DNA from: Lentinus brumalis
Taxonomy: Eukaryota; Basidiomycota; Agaricomycetes; Polyporales; Polyporaceae
Reading direction: 5' to 3'
Assembly (NCBI GenBank): GCA_001792895.1
Contig: MARA01000033.1
Coordinates: 186,001-250,000 of the forward strand
DNA: 64,000 nucleotides
In this document: positions 55,917 to 64,000 of the stretch, piece by piece
Numbering within the stretch: the first letter of the stretch is position 1
How the letters are laid out: each line of letters begins with the position of its first letter
Program-made: the position numbers and the translations under genes
Notes under the pieces: generated by a model
Databases searched by the model: none
Seen by the model: only the letters and a program-made list of their open reading frames with translations
What the model was told of the DNA's origin: nothing

Positions 55917-58320
55917 CTACTGAAGAGTGGATGTTCCACCATCGTTTACGCGGGTTACCTTCATGGGAAGCGTTGGGTGCGACTCGGTACCCACTGTCGG
56001 GTACACAACCCCCGCCAAGTTCCATCGAATGGGCTTCTCTGTCAGCTCGAAGTGGAACCTCGACACCAAGGTCGACAGAACGACCTCTGTTTCCGCAGGT
56101 CAGCATCTACGGCCATACAAAGGGTGAACTTCACATACTCATTTCCAGCTGAGAGAACTTGAAGCCGCTGGATCCAGACCGTTAGCGAGCGCACGTTGCC
56201 CGTCCCCTATCACAATTGAAACTCGACTCACATGCAAGCGCGACCGCCGCCCCAGAACGTCATCCTGTGCGTGAGTCCATCAGCATGCAATGTTTCTGTT
56301 TCGACGATACGCTGATGATGCTCGTCGACGTCGACATACAAATTAGAGTACACGCCGGGGATCTTCGCCTTGGTAACCGACTCGGGGAGCGGTGACAGCC
56401 AGCGTTCAGGCTTCCATTCGTGCGCGTCTTCACCCCAGATAGCCTTGTTCGTGTTGCACGACATGATACCGACGAATACCATGGTATCTTTGGGCAGGGG
56501 TATCTCGGTGATCAGCGTGCCATCGAGTCCGCGAGCGGGTTCCGATAGAGGGAGTACGACATCTTCACGGGTCCTGCCAGTAGATCTAGATGGTCACGAC
56601 CCGAAGACGGAAGGTCGAAGCTGGCAACTTACTCTCGGAATCGATAAGGCGCGGGAGTATAGCTGGAACGCACATGGTCAGCGTCGACGTTCGGGAGCAT
56701 GGAGAAAGGCTACTCACAGACGCAGCGTTTCGCGGCATATAGCATCAAGGTAAGGCAGAGATGTCAACTTGTCGTAGTCTAGGCCCGAGTCCTTGTGGCC
56801 ATCCTGCGCAGCGACGAGCTCTTGACGGAGCTTGACCTGCGCTTCAGGATGCTTCGCAAGAGTGTACAGGGTTCTCGAGAGTGCGTTTGACGTCGTGTCT
56901 GTGGCAGTCACGGTCAAGGTCCTGCAATTGCGGGAGTCTCATCAACCGGACGACGGACGAATATAGGCTAACTCACGAAATCTGCGCAATGACCTCCTCT
57001 TCGGAAAGTCTATCTTCACTACTAGCAGCGAAATTGGCTCTTACTGCCGCCGCGGTGAAGGGGTCAGTTTGAAACCGTTGTACAACCCGTGGTCCGTGGA
57101 CTTACAAAGGATGCTCATGAGGTCCTTCCCTTGTCCCAGTTGTCGCTTGAGTGCCTCGTCACCTTGCTCGAGCGCAGCACGCTTCGCGGTATACAACCTC
57201 ACCGACTGCTCGTGCATCGTGTTCACAATCGTCCGCAGCCTCTGGAACTTCCGGTGCGGGACCCACTCCGCCGCCAGCATCCTCAAAGATGCGGGCACCA
57301 TGCCCTCGATGTAGTTGTAGAAGTGGAGGTAGCCCGAGAGCGAGAACAAGGCAGGACTTCAAAGAGAATCGGTGAGTAGCGCAACCGGGGAGAGAACACA
57401 GCCGCACTCACATGAAGGACTTCACGGCACTCCCGTAGGTATCCGCGCTTTGTTCCACAAGCGGATCGAACGAGTGTCCAAGGCCGGCTTGCCCGATAAG
57501 TTCGAGTGCCGTTCGGTTCATCCAACTCATCATATCGATTTCACTGGTTCCGGCATCTAATCTGCTTTCAAGAGCCCGCAGTAACTCCACGGTGATAGTC
57601 AGCTTTGATACGAACTAAGATCCCGACAGTCGCGAGAGCTAACTTACTTTGTCGGCCACATTGAAGAATATGGGTACCATCTCCCGCATGTGGTTGATAT
57701 TGAACGTAGGGTTCAGCATCTTCCGCTGGCGGCGATGCTGTTCGCCTGTAATCCATGAGGATCGGTCAAAGGCAGCGTCAGGGAGAGAGTACCTGTCGTT
57801 CCCAAGAGGCCCGGTCCAAAAGTGCCGTGGTTCATCCTGATCCTCGATACATCAGTGACTAGATGCTTCGGATCAGGAAGACAGCACACCTGAGCCACCA
57901 TTGTGCCTCGTCGTAGATGTACTGCTCCTTCACGGCGATGGCATGCATCGCCAAGGGTCAAAGACATAGAGCAGCTTGCGCTGCATGGATGACGTTCAGC
58001 GGGATTAAGACGGGAGGTGCACGGGATCCGGAACGCACCCCAAACTTGCCATGCAGCAAAACAACAGGACCATACTTCTCTCCGAGTTCCCTGTGGAACT
58101 CCCAGCCTTGTTTGTCGTATAGTTGCTGGAGATTCCCTGGTGGCAGGTAAGATATACGAAAAATCCTACGAGACATGGTGAACTGACCGTGGAGGAAGGA
58201 GGGGCTCGGCGGGCCCGGAAGGTTGTCCAGGGCACTTTTCACGGTATATCGACGTACAACCTTCCAGAGTAACCAAGTCGAAGCGCATACGAAGGCCGCT
58301 TGGAAGAACACACCGAACAT
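55917..58320 (-). CDS. Cytochrome P450 monooxygenase (one-base frameshift)
   Basis: ER-anchored heme monooxygenase; substrate unknown. Fourteen exons: 58320-58188, 58136-58039, 57980-57890, 57836-57793, 57745-57648, 57602-57412, 57356-57106, 57043-56977, 56921-56718, 56662-56633, 56573-56340, 56264-56232, 56167-56139, 56086-55917, about 557 aa. N-terminal membrane anchor (AAFVCASTWLLWKVV), proline hinge (LPGPPSPSFLHG), I-helix oxygen-binding motif TATDTTS (about 329-335), ExxR (ETLR, 389-392), KPERW and the heme loop FWGGGRACIG with Cys about 491. In exon 3 the frame breaks at 57953-57958: one more C would read FDPLAMHAIAVKEQYIYDE. No sign of other damage. Lies just upstream, same strand, of the Zn2Cys6 regulator. 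Confidence 0.9.
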
Positions 58321-58361
58321 TCTTCTCTCTGGCGGATGAGCGGGCACAAGGAGAGAAGGAG

Positions 58362-58379
58362 ATTTATAGGTGCCAATGG
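58362..58379 (-). promoter_or_regulatory. TATA box and CCAAT-type box of the P450 gene
   Basis: On the minus strand GCCATTGGC (inverted CCAAT) is followed three bases later by CTATAAAT, 42-59 nt upstream of the start codon. This implies a very short 5' UTR. Confidence 0.5.
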
Positions 58380-58965
58380 CGATTCCGCTCGGCTTGATTC
58401 CGCAGAGACATGTTCGCGCTGAGGGCACAGTTAATCCACGGTATATGCGCAATCCTGTCAGGGGAGTGACACCTCCTGAGAGCGGCAGGACGGGTATTCA
58501 AAGGCGTTGCCGTAAACTGCCTCTTCCTGCACACCCACATGTGACCGCGTATTACTGCGCTTGTCTTGGAGATATGTGGCAGGTAACCACGCTCGGCCGC
58601 TCTGCGTGATTAAAACTCTAGTCGGCGGATGTGGAGGCGTTGCAATGTGCGTACGAAGCAAAGGTCTTGATATGACCAGCGGGCCCAAACGACCACAACC
58701 TACTCAGGTTTGTGAACAGGTCAATGGAAAACGAGTTGAAGGCTACGTACACTTGCGCCGATCACAATATGACATGTTAATTTTGCGATACGTGCCCTGT
58801 GTCGGTAGAAGTGCCACACGTTGACTCGACAGCGAGGCCTGCCCCTGCTGTACCTAGGCGTCGCACTGACCTGACGACGTCGTTGGCTCCAGACCTGAGC
58901 TTTCAATTGGTATCACCGACTAATCTTCCTTCTTACTGATTGGGTTCGTGAGGATCACGGTTGGA
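58380..58965. other. Intergenic, no gene recognised
   Basis: Upstream of the P450 core promoter. Nothing specific seen on either strand. Confidence 0.5.
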
Positions 58966-59317
58966 GTTAGGATGTAAAGTTCGTCCGACCATCCATCGGA
59001 GCAAAGACATGAAGAAGCGCTGAGATTGATCTCGTTCGTCCTCGCAAGTCGCCAAGTATCCCCTGCACACAGTCAGTGCGACGGACTGCCATTGGCAACA
59101 ACAATGCGTGAAACTCACTCTCAGACGATACGTATCTGCTGGAAATGCCGTCTTCTCGATGCTGTACATCATGAACCCGACCCTCACGCATCTAAAAACT
59201 CCCTTCCACGCTACAGAACGCACGATATTGAACGTTATAAGTGACCGCAGTCAAGGATTTGAAAGTGCGTAGCCTCAAAGGAGCGACGACTGGCGACGTC
59301 ATCATCGCAGATCGCAT
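58966..59317 (-). CDS. Possible small protein gene, unidentified
   Basis: Minus-strand blocks look coding: MRSAMMTSPVVAPLRLRTF and TAVTYNVQYRAF, then after an unresolved junction near 59190 VGFMMYSIEKTAFPADTYRL. A consensus intron (GTGAGT...GTGCAG) leads to LLHVFAPMDGRTNFTS and a stop near 58967. Hydrophobicity around VGFMMYSI hints at a membrane segment, and a small mitochondrial protein is one possibility. The first junction does not resolve in frame, so a missing base or a different exon structure is likely. Confidence 0.35.
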
Positions 59318-59565
59318 CGATCGGAGGCCCTGAGAACAGCATCCGCCTCCGCAACACGCGACCTGCTCGAGGACACATGTCGCCTGCGCGAGCCCAGATC
59401 CTACACAAGACAAGGACCTGGAGAGTGCCGAAGCTCACCGTCTTAGGTCAGCACGCCTCTCTTCCGCACACCACCCGCCAGCCCGTCGATAGCGTCCATA
59501 TCGCCCACCTCCGCCTCTGCTCTCGCCCCCCCCGCAGCGAACGACACAACCTCTCTCCTGGCCAG

Positions 59566-60846
59566 ATGGCAAGCGCAGTAGTACTCGACACCCCGTTCTC
59601 GTTCCCGCCCCCTTCCCCCAGCCCGCTCGACCCGAACTTCGCGCCACCCACGCGCCCACCGAGCGCGCTCAGCACCACGAGCGACGCCTCGTTCTTCGAG
59701 CTCTACGAAGGATCCGGGCACGCCTCGCCGACGCAGGCCGGCCCATCGAGCCAGGGCCCCGAGCACCTCCCGCGCCGGACGGTGTTCTCGACGATCCGGC
59801 GCCATGGGCAGCAGTGTCTGCTGTGCGGGCGCAGCGGGAGCGGGGAGCTGGTCGTCGTGAGGGCTGTGTTGCAGCACGCGGATCAGGAGCACGATGATGG
59901 ACAGCGCGAGAGCAGAGATGTGAGTGACTTGTTGATTCAGAGCCGGGCGCGGTAAGACTCACTCTGTGCGCGCGGGATGCGCGTATGTCGTGTAGCCAAT
60001 CTCCACGTTGAAGTCCTTGGGATTCCTCCCCCAGGGTATGGGCGCGACGACTGGACGAACCTGATGACGCGTGCGTCCTGACCCTTGGTAGCCCATAAGA
60101 CTGCTTACTGACGAGGTTGCCCAACTCGCCAGTATGCAGACCGCACGCAGAAGCGTACGACCAGGGCGTCTGGCGCTGGCTCCCCGGATCCGCCCTCCGA
60201 GAACAGCTTGCCGCGGCCACGCCTTCCGCTCACAACACAGAGATGGACGCTAAGACCCCCAGCGTAAGACCCGGCGCACTCGCGAACGACCAAGACAGAG
60301 ACGGAGACGGAGACGTGGCGATGGCAGAGATAACCGTCGACCCCGCGGAAGATGTCGATGCGCCCGAGACGGTGGAAGACTCCAAGACCCTAGACAACCT
60401 CAGCCTTGCCGTCCACTACGAGTCGGCGCCCGCGGAGACCCTCGTGGACGACGGGATATCCGGGGACATGAGGAATCCAGAAATCAGCTTCAAGCCGGTG
60501 CGTCCTGCGTTCTTGTACTAGTAGTCGCCGGCCCAGATACCAAATACGACCATCCCTGCAGGTCGAGCTCCCGCCGTTCGACGTGGTCGTCTTCCGCCCG
60601 GAGTCCATGCCCGCACTTCCTGCGAACGCGGGCCCCTCCCCGGTCTGGCGGGACTGGAAGAAACTGACGCTGAACCCGTACGTGGCCTTCAGCGCCGCGC
60701 TGCAGCTTCTCCGCGAGTCCGGGACGACGGGGGATGCGGCGTTCGCGCAGGTGCGCGCGGAGTGTTCGGAGATCGGCCAGCGGTGGGAAGCGCACTTGCC
60801 GCGCAAAGAGCCCAAGAGAAGTTATAGCGATGTTTTGTTGACGTAG
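59566..60846 (+). CDS. HNH-nuclease-like domain protein (one junction unresolved)
   Basis: Exons about 59566-59919, 59996-60070, 60133-60497 and 60562-60846. A Pro/Ser-rich N-terminus (MASAVVLDTPFSFPPPSP) leads to RRHGQQCLLCGRSGSGEL, whose C-x2-C-G resembles the first half of fungal HNH domains. The next exons read GYGRDDWTNLMTLCRPHAEA and YDQGVWRWLPGS, matching the usual N-L-x-x-L-C-x-x-H-x-A-(Y/F)-D-x-G second half. A long acidic linker (DRDGDGDVAMAE) and a C-terminal helical part (WKKLTLNPYVAFSAAL) follow. Exon 1 ends in the wrong phase by one base; one more G at about 59909-59910 would reconcile it. Such proteins are common in agaricomycetes with unknown role. Confidence 0.55.
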
Positions 60847-61264
60847 GACCGTTGAGGAGTCGTCTTCTTGTAATAGCCAGAGCGAGTACGTGCGAAGGAG
60901 TGAGCTGCGCAGTATGCAATCTGTGGCTTGAGCTCTTGGACTTATTGGACAGCGTCGACTTCCAGGGATCCAGGGATAAGACAACACTGACGTTGGGTCG
61001 GTTACGGTTGCACAACTTGATCATCTAGCCTCCTAGCTACGTGACACGTCTTGGTGTTGAACGAATACTGGCGGTCGTAACACGTAGCGCGCGAGCGAAC
61101 GGTCGAGTATCGCAACAACGTCCTGCCATTTCGTGTCGTTCAGTACAAGTACACCACCCGAGCCATAACGGACCTTCGACACCCGCCATATCGAGATCGG
61201 CAAGTGCCCAAAGTCCCCCAAGTCCAAATGAACCCGCAGAACAGATCAGTGCACGGTCTACCTC
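60847..61264. other. Intergenic between convergent genes
   Basis: 3' flanks of the HNH-like gene (+) and the membrane-protein gene (-). Nothing specific seen. Confidence 0.5.
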
Positions 61265-62370
61265 TCACCTCCGAGCCACGTCAAACTCTTCACCGTCCCA
61301 TGGTAGGCGCGCCACGCCCAACACGTACTCCCCCACCTCTGCGCGCCCCCGCTCCTGCTCGGTGTTGGGGGATACACCGGCCTCCGTCGCTTTCGAGCGC
61401 GTCCCCTGATTCGCCGCACGCTCAGGCGAGGGCATAGTGATCACGGTGAGGACCTGCAGCGCTTGCACCGGCTGCTTCTCCAGCATCTCCTGGTGGTGCT
61501 CGTCTCCCTCCCCTCGGCCCAAACCCGTATAGGCCGGTCCGGACAGAAACCGAACGATCCAGCCTAGGATCTGATGTCCGTGCCACCGTGGAGGCCGTGG
61601 GGGCGGACGCGCACGAATAGGATACACCGGGCGCAGCGTGGGAGGCGCGCGAGACGGGACAGGAGCAGGAGCAGGCCGTGGGACGGTGCGCAGACCGGCA
61701 CGCGCGAATGTGAAGCCCACTGCGCCCATGCCGCCAGGGACCCAGTGCAGGACGGACGGGGGATAGGTTGGCTCCGCCGGTCTGCCAGCGTGCGCGGGCT
61801 GGAACGCGCCGCTGCGAGAAGAGAAGGCGGACGCGGACGCGCCGGCGGGGACGGTGCGGACATACGACGCGCAGAGCGGCTGGAGTTCCGAGTGACAGGG
61901 TTCGGTGCGAGGTTGACGGATCAGGATCACGACAAGGACAAGGACGATGTCGACTCGTCAGCGCGTCGGACTGGGAGATTGGCAGCTGCTGGGGGACGTA
62001 CCCTGAACTGTGCCCATGCACGACCCGCGCCCTTCCCCTCCACCGGACAGACGTCCCAGATGACCGGCCGCTCGCGCGCGACCAGTGCGACACGCCCCCT
62101 GCCCCCCTCGTCTCCTGGATAACCGAACCTGCGCCTGAACGCGCGTGTCATGCGCCGCGAGCCGAGCCCGCAGCCGAGGAAGAAGAGGAAGATGGCGATG
62201 AAGGTGACGAGGAAGCTGAACGGCAGCGAGCTCGAGCTTGGTGTCAGCGCCGACGAGCCTGGCGGGCCGTCTTCTTGGGTGGACGACGGGGCTGGTGCGG
62301 AGCTCGAGCTCGAAGTAGTCGGAGAGATAGAAACGGTTACGTCTGAACGAGTTGACTGGCCCAACGCCAT
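61265..62370 (-). CDS. Single-pass membrane protein, paralog of the gene at the left end
   Basis: Exons 62370-62002 and 61879-61265 (intron 122 nt, GTACGT...CCAG, phase 0) give 327 aa. A Ser/Thr-rich N-terminus (TTSSSSSAPAPSSTQ) precedes one membrane segment (SFLVTFIAIFLFFLGCGLG) and a basic stretch (RRMTRAFRRRFGYP). Then come the conserved ERPVIWDVCPVE block, PLCASYVR, a Pro/Arg-rich region, the conserved LQVLTVITMPSPE block and a terminal YVLGVARLPWDGEE. Block order matches the gene at 329-1253. Function unknown; an extracellular or luminal O-glycosylated N-terminus is plausible. Confidence 0.82.
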
Positions 62371-63378
62371 GGTTGCCGTCGATCGACCTGGGGCAGACGT
62401 GCGGATATCAAGACGGGGGCATCAGACCTCAGAGAGACACAGTACAAGAGGAAGCAGGCGTCGCGGTCGTGCGGAGTGTCGCAGGTTGGGGAAGGAGGCA
62501 GAGGAAGGCGTGGGTCATGAGAAGCATCTTTTCTCGTCGCTCGCCTCGGGATCACACGAGTCGCCAAAAATACTGCTGCTGCGCGAAGACGTCCTGTCCA
62601 TGTCGACGCCCTGTCAAAGTCGTCCCAGAGATGTTTGTCGAGAAAGCTGTAGACATCGTGGTGGTAGAGGATGAGGCCTGAGGCCTGAGCTTGCAAGTCG
62701 CCGTGCGATGCGCGCGCGGCTGCGGCCTGTCGAATTCTTAAAATGGCAACGTTAGCGCCCGCGACTGCCTCCGAGTCCTCGAGCTCTCAGCTCAAAGTCA
62801 TCGACCGCCGACGATTGCCCGCAGCACTCGCTTTCATACCCGATCCACCACGGCGGTGCGATGGGCGTCGACGACGATGGCTTTCTATGTAACGGGCTGG
62901 TCGTCGAGAGCTCAGAGCGGGCTAGAACAGAGTCGAGGACATGATAAGTGCGTATTCCTAACTAGGTACATCACAGAAGAGGCGTCGAGCTAGTCAATTT
63001 CGAGATAATGGGAGCTCTAATCATGACACTATGAGCTGTATCATTATGGCGATAGGCTGATAAGTAGATTGTAAGTCTGACACTGTTCGTCCGCACCCTC
63101 GCGTCCGTGCTCTCCAGGTACGTACATAGCTCATCTGTTCTAGCTTACATTATTGCTCTGTCTAATATATACGTCCGCACCCTCGCGGCCGTGCTCTCCA
63201 GCTCGTCTGCCCGCGCGCCCGCCTGCCCGACTCGCCCGCCTCGCTCTCGGTTTCGGTTCTCGCCCCACGCTGCCTCACCACGCCCTGATCTCCTGAGTCC
63301 TCCACTGTCTTCCGCCGTCACCCAGTCGTGACTGCGCTCTGATATGTAAACACCTGAGAAAGGAGGAGGAGGATGATG
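62371..63378. other. Intergenic, no gene recognised
   Basis: AT-richer sequence with near-repeats: CGTCCGCACCCTCGCG(T/G)CCGTGCTCTCCAG occurs at about 63089-63117 and again at about 63171-63200, each close to TACGT. No coding signal. Confidence 0.5.
63089..63200. repeat. Two-copy direct repeat of about 29 bases
   Basis: The blocks starting CGTCCGCACCCTCGCG at 63089 and at 63171 match along about 29 bases and are 82 nt apart. Possible remnant of a small tandem duplication. Confidence 0.6.
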
Positions 63379-64000
63379 CTATCCGGAGTGACACAGAGCC
63401 TCGAACTTCTCGAGCAGGTGCAAATCATGCTCCGGATACATGAGGCCACACCGTTCAGCACCTGTGGCCCAGAAGTCAGGCAAGCCGTCATTAAAGACGG
63501 CCGGGTACCGTGTCCGACCAGCCTCTCCGGCCCAGTCGAAGTCCACCAGCATCGCCCCCATCCTCCCTTCCGGCTCAGACTTGGAAACGCACATGACGTT
63601 CGGGGAACGCAGATCCCCGAAGACCAAGTTGTTGTCGTGGAGCAGCTTGATGGCGCTCTTCACATCGTCGTATACTGTGCGGGGAGGAGCTCCTGCTTCC
63701 GCTCCGCGCACCAGGCCATCTTGCCATGGACCCGGTCCATCACGACCATCTGCACATCACCGCAAACAGGGACGCAAGCGTGCAGCGCAGGCGCGAAGCC
63801 AGCTTGGGCAACGAGACGATGGGCGGCCTGGTTGTACTCGGAAGTGAACTTGATCACGACTTCGATGCGTTCCTCAGCAGCATCGGGGACGCGGAAGGGT
63901 TCGTCTTGAGCATGGTGCCGAGATACATGCCTATCTGCCGGTCAACGGGGGACGTCGGTGTGATGAAGGGTGTGCCGCTGCACGACATCCTATGGGTGAA
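63379..64000 (-). CDS. Protein-kinase-like protein, 5' part beyond the window (frameshift)
   Basis: C-terminal part of a kinase-fold protein that continues past the right edge. Visible pieces: PFRVPDAAEERIEVVIKF, QAAHRLVAQAGFAP, MVVMDRVHGK, then DVKSAIKLLHDNNLVFGDLR with SPNVMCV (catalytic-loop D-L-R-x-x-N) and LVDFDWAGE (the DFG-equivalent is DFD). These features are shared with atypical fungal kinases that often occur in expanded families. The first and second halves are one base out of phase near 63690-63715; with no fitting intron, an assembly error is likely. The stop codon is at 63379-63381. Confidence 0.65.

Noticed and set aside
59443..59892. Long minus-strand open frames over the HNH-like gene
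   Set aside because: Antisense to a GC-rich exon; Arg/Gly-rich and without motifs.

Overview
The window is nuclear DNA of a filamentous basidiomycete, most likely a wood-decay agaricomycete (Polyporales-like). The basis is dense, short (about 50-70 nt) GT-AG introns with up to 16 exons per gene, GC-rich coding sequence, TATA boxes, and typical agaricomycete families: monocarboxylate-type MFS, OPT transporter, xi-class GST, P450, Zn2Cys6 regulator, macrofage-activating-glycoprotein-like secreted proteins and F-box/LRR-like genes. No phage, CRISPR, rRNA or tRNA was seen. All gene models were built by hand from splice consensus and reading-frame continuity.

Layout. 0.3-1.3 kb: single-pass membrane protein (+). 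2.5-6.9 kb: two F-box/LRR-like genes, the second degenerate with a partial 3' duplicate. 7.3-9.2 kb: MFS transporter (-). 10.4-12.2 kb: glutathionyl-hydroquinone reductase (+). 12.7-13.9 kb: F-box gene (-). 14.4-14.7 kb: a MITE-like hairpin element just 3' of a complex I NDUFS5 gene (14.8-15.3 kb, -). 15.6-16.7 kb: ubiquitin-like-domain protein (+). 16.7-18.8 kb: no recognisable gene. 18.8-21.7 kb: OPT transporter (+). 23.3-35.8 kb: an island of F-box-family loci bracketed by two inverted paralogs of a secreted, Ser/Thr-rich protein. 36.9-38.8 kb: protoporphyrinogen oxidase (+). 39-40 kb: short F-box gene (-). 40.6-41.9 kb: SDR dehydrogenase (-). 43-49.1 kb: three degenerate tandem repeats, each with one small eight-cysteine secreted protein gene, abutting an intact p24 cargo-receptor gene (49.1-50.0 kb, -), pieces of which lie inside the repeats. 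50.8-51.9 kb: SET protein (+). 52-55.4 kb: Zn2Cys6 regulator (-). 55.9-58.3 kb: cytochrome P450 (-). 59.6-60.8 kb: HNH-like gene (+). 61.3-62.4 kb: a second member of the membrane-protein family found at the left end (-). 63.4 kb to the right edge: a kinase-like gene (-), cut by the window.

Housekeeping functions (complex I, heme synthesis, p24 trafficking) are interleaved with fast-evolving accessory families. Eight F-box-family loci, three tandem secreted-protein copies and two secreted glycoprotein-like paralogs indicate local duplication as the main force here. At least seven otherwise intact genes carry a single-base frameshift, several in homopolymers. This looks more like residual long-read assembly error than decay, so those genes should not be called pseudogenes without read support.
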